64,000 nucleotides of DNA from the NCBI GenBank assembly GCA_951813325.1, contig OX638350.1:789029-853028 (forward strand), written 5' to 3'. This stretch comes from an uncultured Acidimicrobiales bacterium (GTDB lineage: Bacteria; Actinomycetota; Acidimicrobiia; Acidimicrobiales; Bin134). The notes under the pieces are model-generated. The model searched no databases and was not told where the DNA came from. It saw only the letters and a program-made list of their open reading frames with translations. A program made the translations under genes and the position numbers. Below, piece after piece: positions 17,189 through 26,371 of this stretch (position 1 is its first letter; each line of letters begins with the position of its first letter).

Positions 17189-18778
17189 GTGCAAGTGCGC
17201 ATGTGGAGATCGTGGGCTGTGATAGCAGCGATTGCCGCCGCCGTCGGCATAGTGGCGGTGGTGGCCGAAGGGCAGCTCTTCGATGTCGATGACCCCGAGC
17301 TCACCACCTCGATGGTCTCCCGACTGCCGACCCCGGCCGGTACGCCAACCTCTGCGCCGGCGCCAACCCCCCGGCCTGTCTCCACGCTGCTTCCCACCGC
17401 GCCTCCGGTCCCGACCCCCAGCCCTGTCCCCACGCCGTATCCGGGTTGGGTGGATCCGGCCACTGCTGGACAGCCATCAAGCGGGATGCCCGGGCTGCTC
17501 ACATTCCGGGGCAACCCCACTCGCACCTTCTATGGCACCGGTCCCGTCCCCCAGTCGCCGGAGGTGCTGTGGCGGTTCACCGGGACCTCCGAGCGGGATC
17601 TGTGCTCGCTCACATCTTGGGAGGCCGGGACCACCCTTTGGTGCGGCGCTGGCTGGACTGGCCAGCCGGCGGTGATCGAGTGGGATGACCGTACCTGGGT
17701 GGTGGCGGGCACGTATGCCCCGGCGGTGCATTTCCTGGACGCCGCCACCGGCGAGCAGCTGCTTTCTGAATTCGTGGTTGGCGACCTCATCAAAGGTTCG
17801 GTGACCGTCGATCCCGACGGCTACCCCTTGGTGTACTTCGGTTCCCGGGACAACTACTTCCGGATCATCGCCTTCGACCGAGACGAGCCTGTCGAGCTGT
17901 GGTCGATACACGCCAACGACTTCTCACCGGTGCTGTGGAACAACGACTGGGACGGAGCGTCGCTGATACTGGACGACTACCTGTTCCAAGGCGGGGAGAA
18001 CAGCCACTTTTACATCGCGAAGCTGAACCGCAGCTTCGGCTCCGACGGCCTGGTGACCGTCGATCCCGAGATGGTGTTCACCAGCCCCGGCTGGGACGAG
18101 GAGCTGCTCAACGCGGTAGGAGACGGCAACGTGTCCATCGAGGGCGGCATGACCGTGGTGGGCAATACCCTGTACTTCGCCAACTCCGGCGGTCTGGTCC
18201 AGGGCTGGGACATCACCGGCCTGGCCGACGGGCAGGATCCCGAGCGGGTGTTCCGCTACTGGGCGGGCGACGATGTGGACGCCACCGTGGTGGCCGATGC
18301 CGACGGCTTCTTGTATATCGGGGTGGAATACGAGCGGGGGACGGCCCGCAGCCAAGAGCTGGGCCAGGTGATCAAGCTCGACCCTTCAGCCGACGATCCT
18401 TTGGTATGGGGCACCGACCTTCGCAACGCCGCGACCGACGGAGTATGGGCCACTCCGGCGCTCACCGATGAGATGGTGTACGCCCCCACCCATGCCGGTT
18501 TCCTATACGGGTTGCGTCGCGACACCGGCGAGGTGGTGTGGTCGAAGCGTCTGGCCGGGCCGGTGTGGTCATCGCCGGTGGTGGTTGACGACGTGCTTAT
18601 CCAGGGCGACTGTGGCGGGGATATCTACGGCTACGACATCTCTTTGCCCTGGGTCGACCCGCCCGAGCTGTGGCGGGTGTCGCTGGACGGCTGTGTGGAG
18701 GCCACCCCCGCGGTTTGGAACGGCGTTCTGTACGTCGGTGCCCGAGACGGCGGCTTCTACGCCATCGGCGACCGCTGA
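17189..18778 (+). CDS. Exported PQQ-type beta-propeller repeat protein
   Basis: A 529-residue protein with an N-terminal membrane anchor or signal (WAVIAAIAAAVGIVAVV), a proline/threonine-rich linker of about 55 residues (residues 45-100), and then repeated blades of a beta-propeller of the quinoprotein-dehydrogenase-like kind (for example VLWRFTG, GEVVWSKRLAGPVWSSPVV, ATPAVWNGVLYVGARDGGFYAI). No catalytic residues of PQQ alcohol dehydrogenases were recognised, so it is more likely a binding or scaffold protein on the cell surface. GTG at 17189 or ATG at 17201 may be the start; the latter fits the shared promoter better. Confidence 0.8.
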   Translation: MQVRMWRSWAVIAAIAAAVGIVAVVAEGQLFDVDDPELTTSMVSRLPTPAGTPTSAPAPTPRPVSTLLPTAPPVPTPSPVPTPYPGWVDPATAGQPSSGMPGLLTFRGNPTRTFYGTGPVPQSPEVLWRFTGTSERDLCSLTSWEAGTTLWCGAGWTGQPAVIEWDDRTWVVAGTYAPAVHFLDAATGEQLLSEFVVGDLIKGSVTVDPDGYPLVYFGSRDNYFRIIAFDRDEPVELWSIHANDFSPVLWNNDWDGASLILDDYLFQGGENSHFYIAKLNRSFGSDGLVTVDPEMVFTSPGWDEELLNAVGDGNVSIEGGMTVVGNTLYFANSGGLVQGWDITGLADGQDPERVFRYWAGDDVDATVVADADGFLYIGVEYERGTARSQELGQVIKLDPSADDPLVWGTDLRNAATDGVWATPALTDEMVYAPTHAGFLYGLRRDTGEVVWSKRLAGPVWSSPVVVDDVLIQGDCGGDIYGYDISLPWVDPPELWRVSLDGCVEATPAVWNGVLYVGARDGGFYAIGDR

Positions 18779-18796
18779 CCGGGTGAGCCGTCTGAC

Positions 18797-18802
18797 TACC
18801 CT
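18797..18802 (+). promoter_or_regulatory. Leaderless-type -10 element (TACCCT)
   Basis: Six bases before the GTG at 18809, with no ribosome site; supports that start. Confidence 0.45.
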
Positions 18803-18808
18803 GGCGCC

Positions 18809-19948
18809 GTGGCCAAGCCGTTTCGGATTGCTGTTCCCGACGAGGTGATCGACGATCTGCGCCGGCGCCTGGACGCCACCCGGTGGCCCCACACGCTGGA
18901 GGGGGTGGGATGGGACTACGGGTCGGATACCGCCTACATTGCCGAGCTGTGCCGATATTGGGGCCATGACTACGACTGGCAAGTCCACGAGGCCGCGCTC
19001 AACGAGCTGCCTCAGTTCACCCAGCGGATCAATGGACTCGACATCCACTTCGTCCACGCCGAGGGGCAGGGTCCCGATCCGCTGCCGCTGGTCATCACCC
19101 ACGGTTGGCCCAGCTGCTTCTGGGAGATGCACAAGGTGGTCGGCCCGCTCAGCGACCCCGCTGCCCATGACGGCGACCCGGCCGATGCCTTCCACGTGGT
19201 GGCCCCGTCGCTGCCCGGCTACGGGTTCTCCTCCCCGCCGGCCCAGCCGGGGGTGTCATCGGCCCGGGTGGCCGACATGTGGGCCGAGTTGATGGCCGTG
19301 CTCGGCTACGGGCGATTCGGAGCCCAGGGCGGAGACTGGGGCTCGGCGGTAAGCGCCGCGCTGGGTGCTATGCACCCCGACCGCATGGTGGGCATCCACC
19401 TCACCATGGCGGCCCCGCCCATCGACGAGGCGATCCTGACTGCTGAGCAGCATCAATGGTGGGAGGGCGTGAAGCAATATCGCGACCGGGAGTGGGGCTA
19501 TGTCCACCTCCAGCGCACCAAGCCGCAGACCGCCGCGGTGGGCCTCACCGACTCGCCCGCCGGACTGGCCGCCTGGATCATCGAGAAGTGGTGGCGGTGG
19601 AGCGACATCGACGGCCCCGGAGGCCGGGATCTGTCCCGCCGCTACACTCTCGACGAGCTGTGCACCCTGCTCACCCTCTACTGGGCCACGGCCACCATCG
19701 GTCCGTCGATGCGCATGTACTACGAGAGCTTCGGGGCCGGCTCGGCGTTCAGCCAGCCGCCCTATGTTGCGGTGCCCACCGGGGTGGCGGTGTTCAATGA
19801 GAAGAATCGCCCGCCCCGGGAGCTGGCCGAGCCGTACTACAACATCACCCGGTGGACCGAAGTGGACGATGGCGGCCACTTCCCGGCCTTGGAGAACCCG
19901 GACAAGCTGGTGGAAGAGGTGCGGGCCTTCTTCCGCCCCCTCCGCTAG
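18809..19948 (+). CDS. Epoxide hydrolase family protein (alpha/beta hydrolase with EHN domain)
   Basis: Opens epoxides to diols; 379 residues like microsomal-type epoxide hydrolases. An N-terminal EHN domain (residues 1-100, RIAVPDEVIDDLRRRLDATRWP) precedes the hydrolase core with the oxyanion HGWP motif near 97, the nucleophile aspartate in GGDWGS near 175 and the catalytic histidine in DGGHFPALENP near 355. GTG start at 18809. The next gene begins 31 bases later in the same direction, so the two may be co-transcribed in catabolism of an unsaturated or xenobiotic compound. Confidence 0.88.
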   Translation: MAKPFRIAVPDEVIDDLRRRLDATRWPHTLEGVGWDYGSDTAYIAELCRYWGHDYDWQVHEAALNELPQFTQRINGLDIHFVHAEGQGPDPLPLVITHGWPSCFWEMHKVVGPLSDPAAHDGDPADAFHVVAPSLPGYGFSSPPAQPGVSSARVADMWAELMAVLGYGRFGAQGGDWGSAVSAALGAMHPDRMVGIHLTMAAPPIDEAILTAEQHQWWEGVKQYRDREWGYVHLQRTKPQTAAVGLTDSPAGLAAWIIEKWWRWSDIDGPGGRDLSRRYTLDELCTLLTLYWATATIGPSMRMYYESFGAGSAFSQPPYVAVPTGVAVFNEKNRPPRELAEPYYNITRWTEVDDGGHFPALENPDKLVEEVRAFFRPLR

Positions 19949-19979
19949 GGGATCGAAACAGAAAAGAGAAAGATCAGCA

Positions 19980-20816
19980 ATGACACGACTGGGAATCATC
20001 GGATTGGGCGATATGGGCGGCGCCATCGCCGAGGGCGTGCTCACCGGCCAGTGGGACGAAGACGTGACTGTGGTGGGCTTCGACATCTCCGAGACAGCCA
20101 TGGAGCATTTCATTGAGCTGGGTGGCACACCGGCTGGCTCAGCGGGCGAACTGGCCCGACAGGTGGACCTGGTCGCGGTAGTGGTGATCGACGACGCCCA
20201 AGTGCGCCAGGTGTGCTCTGGTGACGGCGGGGCCATCGCGGGGGCCGTCGAGTCGGGGGCGTTGGTGGCCATCCACTCCACTGTGCGGCCTGCCACCGTG
20301 ATCGAGCTGGCCGCCGAGGCCGCCGCGGTCGGCGTGACGGTGATCGACGCCCCGGTCACCGGGGGGACCCCGGCGGCCCGGAACCGGGATCTGGTGGTGT
20401 TTTGCGGTGGCGACGACGCCCACACCGAGCGGGGCCGCCCCCACTTCGAGCGCTACGGCGGCATGGTGGTCAACGTCGGTCCTCTGGGCGCGGGCCAGCG
20501 GGCCAAAGTGGCCCGCAACCTCATCAGCTACGCCGAAATGGCCGTGGCCTACGAGGCCATTGCGCTGGCTGCGGCTGCCGGGGTGGATCTGAAGGCTTTT
20601 GCCGACATTGTGAGCTACTCCGACCGCAACATCGGCCCCCATATGGGAATCTTCACCCGCCCGATCATCTATCCGCCTCCGGCCTTCGGGGGCAGCTTCG
20701 CCCGCATCGCTCACAAAGACTTGGGCGGCGCGCGGGCCTTGGCCGAGGAGCTGGGTGTCGATCTGCCCATCACCTCGGTGGTGGATCACAACATCGACGC
20801 GGCTTTCGGTGAGTAG
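19980..20816 (+). CDS. NAD(P)-dependent 3-hydroxyisobutyrate dehydrogenase-like protein
   Basis: Beta-hydroxyacid dehydrogenase of 278 residues. N-terminal Rossmann motif GLGDMG at 8-13, substrate-binding DAPVTGGTPAA (about 124-134) and the catalytic lysine in GQRAKVARNLISY near 176. The ATG at 19980 follows a purine-rich stretch (AAAGAGAAAGA); the long frame starting at 19500 is a shadow of the hydrolase gene. Substrate could be 3-hydroxyisobutyrate, tartronate semialdehyde or a related acid. Confidence 0.85.
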   Translation: MTRLGIIGLGDMGGAIAEGVLTGQWDEDVTVVGFDISETAMEHFIELGGTPAGSAGELARQVDLVAVVVIDDAQVRQVCSGDGGAIAGAVESGALVAIHSTVRPATVIELAAEAAAVGVTVIDAPVTGGTPAARNRDLVVFCGGDDAHTERGRPHFERYGGMVVNVGPLGAGQRAKVARNLISYAEMAVAYEAIALAAAAGVDLKAFADIVSYSDRNIGPHMGIFTRPIIYPPPAFGGSFARIAHKDLGGARALAEELGVDLPITSVVDHNIDAAFGE

Positions 20817-20855
20817 CCGAGGCGCATCGTTTGGGATCGGGCTGTTGTCCAGCGA

Positions 20856-21722
20856 CTACCCGAAGGAAACGGTCCCCGCGTCCAGCACCACCCGGTCGCC
20901 TACCCGGGTCTGGAACCGGGCTGATCCGCCGCCCTCGTCCCAGATATGGACATCGAGGGTCTCGCCAGGCAGCACCGGCGAGGAGAACCGTCCGTGCATG
21001 GCCTTGAAGCGGGTCGGATCGCTGTCACACAGGGTGTGGAGCAGCGCCCGTCCGGTGAAGCCGTAGGTGCACAGACCGTGGAGGATCGGAGCGTCGAATC
21101 CGCCGGCGGCGGCGAACGACGGGTCGGAGTGCAGCGGGTTCCGGTCGCCGTTGAGCCGGTAGAGCAGCGCCTGGTCGGCTCGGGTCTGGTAGGTGACCAC
21201 GTGGTCGCCATCGCGCTCGGGCACCTTGGCCGGACCGGCTGGGCCCCGGTCGCCGCCCCAGCCGCCTTCGCCTCGGATGAACAGCGAGGTAGTGGTGGTG
21301 AACAGGGGCTGGTTGTCGGCGGTATCGGTGGTCTCGCTCTCCAGTACCACCAAGGCGGCCTTGCCCTTGTCGTAGATGCCGGTGATACGGCTGATCGAGC
21401 TGACGGTGGCCTCGACGGGAAGCGGCTTGTGGAGGGAGAACCCCTGTTCTCCGTGGACCAAGAGGGCGGGGTTGTAGGTGCCGATTTTGGCCATTGGGCT
21501 GTTGGGGCCAGCGCCCACGCCGCCGCCGAGCACCACGCACATGGTGGGCAGGGCCTTCTGCTCGACGCCGTTGGTGTTCTCGGTGGTGAACTCCAATTCG
21601 AACCCGGTGGGGTCGGTCACGCCGGCGCCGACCCCCAGGGCATAAAGGAGAGCGTCTTTTGACTTCCAGCTAGAGGTACGAGGGTCGCTTTCGGCGCCGA
21701 CGGCGGATGGATCGAGCGGCAT
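20856..21722 (-). CDS. MaoC-family double hot-dog enoyl-CoA hydratase
   Basis: Hydrates 2-enoyl-CoA in fatty-acid or steroid side-chain breakdown. 288 residues in two hot-dog repeats, as in eukaryotic-type hydratase 2 and mycobacterial homologues. The hydratase-2 motif NGDRNPLHSDPSFAAAGGF with catalytic Asp and His lies in the C-terminal half (near 185-203), followed by PILHGLCTYG. The ATG at 21722 is preferred; a longer frame to 21812 adds unmatched residues. Divergent from the thioesterase gene. Confidence 0.88.
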   Translation of the reverse strand: MPLDPSAVGAESDPRTSSWKSKDALLYALGVGAGVTDPTGFELEFTTENTNGVEQKALPTMCVVLGGGVGAGPNSPMAKIGTYNPALLVHGEQGFSLHKPLPVEATVSSISRITGIYDKGKAALVVLESETTDTADNQPLFTTTTSLFIRGEGGWGGDRGPAGPAKVPERDGDHVVTYQTRADQALLYRLNGDRNPLHSDPSFAAAGGFDAPILHGLCTYGFTGRALLHTLCDSDPTRFKAMHGRFSSPVLPGETLDVHIWDEGGGSARFQTRVGDRVVLDAGTVSFG

Positions 21723-21785
21723 GGGGGCTCCTGGTGGGGTTGGTGTTCTTGGGCGCCTGGTTGCGCCGTGATGCTGCCCGCACCA

Positions 21786-21791
21786 TACCGT
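21786..21791 (+). promoter_or_regulatory. Leaderless-type -10 element (TACCGT)
   Basis: Seven bases before the GTG at 21799, which lacks a ribosome site; supports that start. Confidence 0.45.
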
Positions 21792-21798
21792 TGCCGTC

Positions 21799-22512
21799 GT
21801 GGCCCATATCAATCAGCCAGACGGGCCGTTCCAGGCCATCGACCATCCGGCAGTGTCGGGCCGGGAGCGGGAGCTGCGGTCCCTGGCCGATGCGGTGCGC
21901 CGACTGGTGGCCGCAACTGTCACCAACACGGCGTCGCCCGAGGAGACCGCGGTGCTGGCCGTCGAGGCCCATGCCCTGGCCGACCGCCTTGAAGCCCATG
22001 TTGCGGGCGAGCCCCCTCCCCGCTACGACCCCACCTCCTCTCGGTTCGACGGCCCGCCCATCACCCACAAGCGGGCGCCCTTCGACCTGGTGACCGGCAT
22101 CTGCAACCCCGCCGCGCTGCCGGTGGAGATGGTGGTCGACACCGAGACCGACCCGCCGGTGTCCCGGGGCCGGGCGGTGTTCTCCACCGTCTATGAGGGT
22201 CCGCCCGGCTGCGTCCATGGGGCGGCCATCGCCTCGGCCTTCGACATGGTGTTCACCAGCGCCTGCTCGGCGAGCAACGCCAGCGGCCCCACCATGATGC
22301 TGTCGGTGCAATATCGCAAGCCCACCCTGTTAGGAGTGGAGACCATTTTCGAGGGGTGGGTGGAGAAGTTTGACGGCGAGATCACCGAGGTAAAGGGCCG
22401 AACCCTGCAAGTCGGTCAAGTCACCGCCCGAGCCGAAGGCATCTTCCGCCACCTCGACCTCGACGCCATTCACCAGCTTTCCCAGCAGACCAGCAGGGAA
22501 GAAAAGAACTAG
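21799..22512 (+). CDS. PaaI/hot-dog family acyl-CoA thioesterase-like protein
   Basis: A 237-residue protein with a helical N-terminal extension of about 90 residues and one C-terminal hot-dog domain carrying the PaaI-type motif YEGPPGCVHGAAIASAFD (near 133-150) with an HG-containing active-site helix. It likely removes CoA from an acyl or aryl thioester. It stands beside the MaoC hydratase and P450, which fits acyl-CoA catabolism. The N-terminal extension is longer than in plain PaaI proteins. Confidence 0.78.
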   Translation: MAHINQPDGPFQAIDHPAVSGRERELRSLADAVRRLVAATVTNTASPEETAVLAVEAHALADRLEAHVAGEPPPRYDPTSSRFDGPPITHKRAPFDLVTGICNPAALPVEMVVDTETDPPVSRGRAVFSTVYEGPPGCVHGAAIASAFDMVFTSACSASNASGPTMMLSVQYRKPTLLGVETIFEGWVEKFDGEITEVKGRTLQVGQVTARAEGIFRHLDLDAIHQLSQQTSREEKN

Positions 22513-22533
22513 GCAGGCGGGGCCGAGACAGCC

Positions 22534-23865
22534 CTATGCGGGTGTCCTCGCCGGCTTGGCGGGGGTGAACTCTGCGGGCAGGTGCTTGATGCCGTGGATG
22601 AAGGCCGACGAGAGCGGGTCGGGTTCACCGGTGGCCCGTATATCGCCGATGCGGTCGAAGATCTCGCGGAACATCACCTTGATCTCCCGGCGGGCCAGGT
22701 GCGCCCCGAGGCAGTAGTGCGGTCCGGGGCCGCCGTAGCCCACATGGGGATTCGGGTCGCGCAGCACATCGAACTTATGCGGGTCGTCGAAAACCGACTC
22801 GTCCCGGTTGGCGCACAGATAGTTCATCATCACCATGTCGCCCTCGTCTATCTTCTGGCCTTCCAGAACAGTGTCGCTCAGCACGGTGCGGCGCATGTAG
22901 GTGACTGGGCTAGCGATGCGCACGATTTCCTCCACCGCGCTGTGGGCCACGCCCTCGAAATCGTCGGTCCAGATTCGGCGTTGGTCGGGATGGTCGGTGA
23001 GGTACACCAGGCCCCAGCTGATGGCGTTGCGGGTGGTCTCGTTGCCGGCCACCACCAACAAGATGAAGAAGCTGGCCAGCTCGGCACGGGTGAGCTGCTC
23101 GCCGTCGACTTCGGCATTGACCAAAACGCTGGTCAGGTCGCCGTCGTCCACCCCTACCTTGGACTCCGCCACCTCGTCCATCAAGTTCGACAGGGCCTCG
23201 CCCGCGGTAAGAATGGCGGTGACGAAGTCCCCTAACTCGGGCACATATTCTTCGTCGGCCGCACCGAGGATCACGTTCGACTGGTCGAATACGAAGTCGT
23301 GCTCGGATGCGGGGATGCCCATGAGGTCGCACACGATGCGCAGCGGCAAACGGGCGGCCACGTCGGTGACGAAGTCGCATTCGCCCCGCTCGCACACCTC
23401 GTCCACGATCAGCCTGGCCTGGTCCTGCACCGAGTCCTCCAGCCGGGCCAGCATCCGGGGGGTGAATCCTGCCGAGACGATCTTTCTCAGCCGGGCGTGG
23501 CGGGGGTCGTCCATGGCGATGATGGAGTTGAAGTACTCGTTGAACTCCGGCGGGAAGTCATTGATGGTGACTCCCGAGGATGAGGAGTAGATCTGCGAAT
23601 TGCGGGACACCTCGAGAATGGTGGAATGCCGAGTGATGAACCAGGCGCCCGGCGTTGAGACGCTCTCTAGATCACCCGTGAACTCGAACCCGGGATAGAA
23701 CGTGAGCGGCCGGGAGCACACCTGCTTCAGATCCTCGTCCACCACCCGGCGGTCTCGCCTCCAAAATGCGTTGTGAAGCGGATTGTGGGGATCCGCCTCA
23801 GTCGCCGGCGGCGGTTTGGTGAACGAGCCGGTTGCGGCTTCAGGATCTGGCGTGACAGCGGTCAT
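22534..23865 (-). CDS. Cytochrome P450 (first copy)
   Basis: Haem-thiolate monooxygenase, 443 residues, soluble bacterial type. I-helix oxygen-binding motif VVAGNETTRN, K-helix ExxR in EEIVRIAS, and haem-binding loop YGGPGPHYCLGAHLARRE with the axial cysteine near residue 385. The pattern resembles actinobacterial steroid or terpenoid P450s (CYP125/142-like), but substrate cannot be read from sequence. The ATG at 23865 has TAGATT six bases upstream. No ferredoxin gene is adjacent. Confidence 0.92.
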   Translation of the reverse strand: MTAVTPDPEAATGSFTKPPPATEADPHNPLHNAFWRRDRRVVDEDLKQVCSRPLTFYPGFEFTGDLESVSTPGAWFITRHSTILEVSRNSQIYSSSSGVTINDFPPEFNEYFNSIIAMDDPRHARLRKIVSAGFTPRMLARLEDSVQDQARLIVDEVCERGECDFVTDVAARLPLRIVCDLMGIPASEHDFVFDQSNVILGAADEEYVPELGDFVTAILTAGEALSNLMDEVAESKVGVDDGDLTSVLVNAEVDGEQLTRAELASFFILLVVAGNETTRNAISWGLVYLTDHPDQRRIWTDDFEGVAHSAVEEIVRIASPVTYMRRTVLSDTVLEGQKIDEGDMVMMNYLCANRDESVFDDPHKFDVLRDPNPHVGYGGPGPHYCLGAHLARREIKVMFREIFDRIGDIRATGEPDPLSSAFIHGIKHLPAEFTPAKPARTPA

Positions 23866-23871
23866 GGAAGC

Positions 23872-23877
23872 AATCTA
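23872..23877 (-). promoter_or_regulatory. Leaderless-type -10 element (TAGATT on the minus strand)
   Basis: Six bases before the P450 ATG at 23865. Confidence 0.45.
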
Positions 23878-23936
23878 GTGGTACAAGTCGACCGGGTTCT
23901 GTTAGTTGATTGGTAGCAGCCTCCGCCCCAAGGACA

Positions 23937-25349
23937 CTATTGGAAAGATACGAACTCTGGGGTGGGGGTGAGTTCTAGTACTTGTTCGGTGGTGGCGTTG
24001 GGGTGGTCTTTTTTGTAGAAGTTCTTCCAGCCCCAATGGAACTGGTCGGCGTCGGGCTCGCTGGTCAATGCGTCCCAGGTGGCGTACTTGGCCCTCATTG
24101 AGCCTTGGCCGTCCATTTGGATCAGCACGGCCAGTTCGGGGGGAGTTTCGATCTGCCCGCGGTTGGTGATCATGGAGTACTTGAATTGGTGGACGATCAG
24201 CAGCTTCTGGGGAAGGGCGTGTTGGCGGACTATGTCGGCGAGCCATTCCACGACCCGGTTGATCTCGGACGCGTCCACGGTGCCCACCTGTTCTAGGTGA
24301 ACCTGGTGAGGTTTGAGTCTCCACTCCGGATCGAGTGCCAGTCCGACGTGGGGAAGGCGAAGGAATTCCTCGTAGACCTTCGCCTGCGTCAAAAAGTCGG
24401 TACGTCCCGGTTGGAGGTCTATCACCACATATAGGTCGTTGGCGGCTGCGGTCTCGACCCACGGCCTGATCACATCACGAGCGGTCATTGCCGAATAGTC
24501 CCCGTCGCCGCCGGCGGCATCCGAAGCAACAGTGGCGATAATCTCGAAGGTGGGCAAAACCACTGAACCGTCGGCGCCGTAGCCGTTGGTGATGGTGCGG
24601 AGGCGCTCGACACCTTCATCGGGCCCCTGTGCTCCAAGCTCTCCAAGCCATGATGTGGATGGATGGCCGTACAGGGCCACCAGGCGGCGACCAAAACCTG
24701 ATTCGAACATGAGCAGGCCGCCACCGGGAATCTGATGACCGGCGCGGATGGCCTCCATTTGCCAAACCGCATCCTCGCTGAGGCCCGGGACCAATTCCAC
24801 CTCGGATGCCCCGGCAATTGTCTCCCTTGTCTCAGGGGGGAGGGCCCGGAGATCACCGGCCGCAACTATCACCCGTTCTCCGGCTTCGTAGCCGAGGGGC
24901 GCCAACAACGTGGCCTGTTCCTCGTTGGGGACCACCCACACTCGATATGGAGCCACCTCTGGGGGTGAGAGTGATTTCTGCTGGTCGGCAGCGGCCTGCT
25001 CGAAGCTGGCATTGGTTAGGCCAGGCCCAGAGGCGCTTCTAACTCCAGACTGTTCAACTGCGACCTCTAGTCCAGATGCTGGTGAGACCTCCCTCGTCGT
25101 TGCCACCGCTGCGCGGGCAGCGGACGAAGCGGTGCCGGGATCATTGGAAGGGACGTGTTCGATGGCGGAGGACGTGTACGTGCTCGTTGATGCCTTACCA
25201 ACCGGTATGCAAGAAGATGCGAGTGCGCAAAGGGCGACAAGGCCTACGAGCCGGGCCGCACGGCAACCCGTTGTTTGCTTGGATTCGGGGGTTCGGGCAC
25301 CCCTTAGGCGACCCTCACCGCAAGGGTGGGGCCGAGGGCGAATTCGCAA
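23937..25349 (-). CDS. Secreted lipoprotein with barrel-like C-terminal domain, function unknown
   Basis: About 470 residues. A signal peptide (RLVGLVALCALASSC) is followed by a Ser/Thr/Ala-rich stretch and a long globular part. Residues about 265-420 read like alternating strands and helices of a TIM barrel (VVLPTFEIIATVAS, LYVVIDLQPGR, VGLALDPEWRL, LLIVHQF), as in glycoside-hydrolase-like proteins, but no catalytic pair could be assigned. The only upstream in-frame start is TTG at 25349, leaving an unusually long positive n-region. Base composition is less GC-biased than in neighbouring genes, which may mean later acquisition. Confidence 0.65.
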   Translation of the reverse strand: MRIRPRPHPCGEGRLRGARTPESKQTTGCRAARLVGLVALCALASSCIPVGKASTSTYTSSAIEHVPSNDPGTASSAARAAVATTREVSPASGLEVAVEQSGVRSASGPGLTNASFEQAAADQQKSLSPPEVAPYRVWVVPNEEQATLLAPLGYEAGERVIVAAGDLRALPPETRETIAGASEVELVPGLSEDAVWQMEAIRAGHQIPGGGLLMFESGFGRRLVALYGHPSTSWLGELGAQGPDEGVERLRTITNGYGADGSVVLPTFEIIATVASDAAGGDGDYSAMTARDVIRPWVETAAANDLYVVIDLQPGRTDFLTQAKVYEEFLRLPHVGLALDPEWRLKPHQVHLEQVGTVDASEINRVVEWLADIVRQHALPQKLLIVHQFKYSMITNRGQIETPPELAVLIQMDGQGSMRAKYATWDALTSEPDADQFHWGWKNFYKKDHPNATTEQVLELTPTPEFVSFQ

Positions 25350-25619
25350 CTATGGCTCCTTCAGATTCCACCAGGCTCTGACGCCAAATCAGCGCAGTGT
25401 CTGCATTGAAATCCGCATGCCCTGGCCCGAATCCGACCTATCGGATTTAAGCCCCCTACAAAGCGGCAGCCCACATGTTAGTGGAGCAATTCCCTAATTT
25501 GTGTCATTCGCAAGATCCCGACTGAAGTGTCGGCAGTCGGCACGAACAGGATCGAATGAACCATCCAGTCGAGATTTTCCGCCCAGCCAGGTGGTCTGGG
25601 CGTGTTGAGCTGGTGGGTG
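25350..25619. other. Intergenic region, 270 bases
   Basis: Noticeably more AT-rich than its surroundings. It must hold the promoter of the lipoprotein (leftward) and the 3' end of the DUF4389 transcript. No convincing gene, RNA or long repeat was seen. Confidence 0.5.
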
Positions 25620-26273
25620 TTACTTCAACGAGAAGGGGGGATAGCGGTCGGTGATGAGCAGCCACATGTAGGCCCAGACTCGCAGTCCCCAGCGGTTTAC
25701 GCCGACCACGTAGTCAAATAGGCCACGCGGGTAGCGGCCGGTGAAGATGATCGCGAACCATGCGATCACCACGCTCAGGAAGGCTCCGACGCCCAGTATT
25801 GCCAGCACGATGTAGTGCGGGATGGCGAGAATCCACTTTACTATCGGCAGCCAACGATTCAGGTCGCGAGACGCGTCTGGGTAGTCCAAGTCGAGGCGGA
25901 CGGCTTGTTCCTCATCGGTTGAAGGGTATTCCTCTCGCAGCAGCCCAAAGTAGGCCCCCACACGGGTGGTGAATCTCGAGACTTCGAGATTCCAGTCAAA
26001 CCACCACCGCGGATACTTGCGGCGGAACAGAATCATCAGCAGTGTGGGCAGGAACAGAGCGCCCCCGACCAGCCCCCGCCAGTTCTCGCTATCGTCCAGC
26101 CCGATGCCGCCTATCTGGCCGGTGACCAGTCCGGCCAAGATCGCGATGGGGATGAGCAGCACAATGCGGAAAAGCGTCTTTACCCGACTGAGCCCCGATT
26201 CGGGGTACTCGACATCTAGTCGTGCCGGGTAGCCGGTTTCGGTTCCGCCTGCCATGCCTTGTACGTCTGACAT
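25620..26273 (-). CDS. DUF4389 membrane protein
   Basis: A 217-residue protein made of two DUF4389-like repeats: residues about 15-105 and 120-217. Each has PARLDVEYPE/VRLDLDYPD, hydrophobic spans and a closing tryptophan-rich YPRWWFDWNLEVSRFTTRV / YPRGLFDYVVGVNRWGLRV block. Four transmembrane segments are likely. A clear ribosome site (TAGGAGG) precedes the ATG. Function unknown. Confidence 0.82.
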   Translation of the reverse strand: MSDVQGMAGGTETGYPARLDVEYPESGLSRVKTLFRIVLLIPIAILAGLVTGQIGGIGLDDSENWRGLVGGALFLPTLLMILFRRKYPRWWFDWNLEVSRFTTRVGAYFGLLREEYPSTDEEQAVRLDLDYPDASRDLNRWLPIVKWILAIPHYIVLAILGVGAFLSVVIAWFAIIFTGRYPRGLFDYVVGVNRWGLRVWAYMWLLITDRYPPFSLK

Positions 26274-26371
26274 GTCTGCCTCCTAATGCACTTGCTCGCT
26301 GAGGACGATTCACCGTCTGTTCTCAGTGGCCCGCCCCAAGCTCCAAGTGACGGTACCAGACAGGGGGTAAT

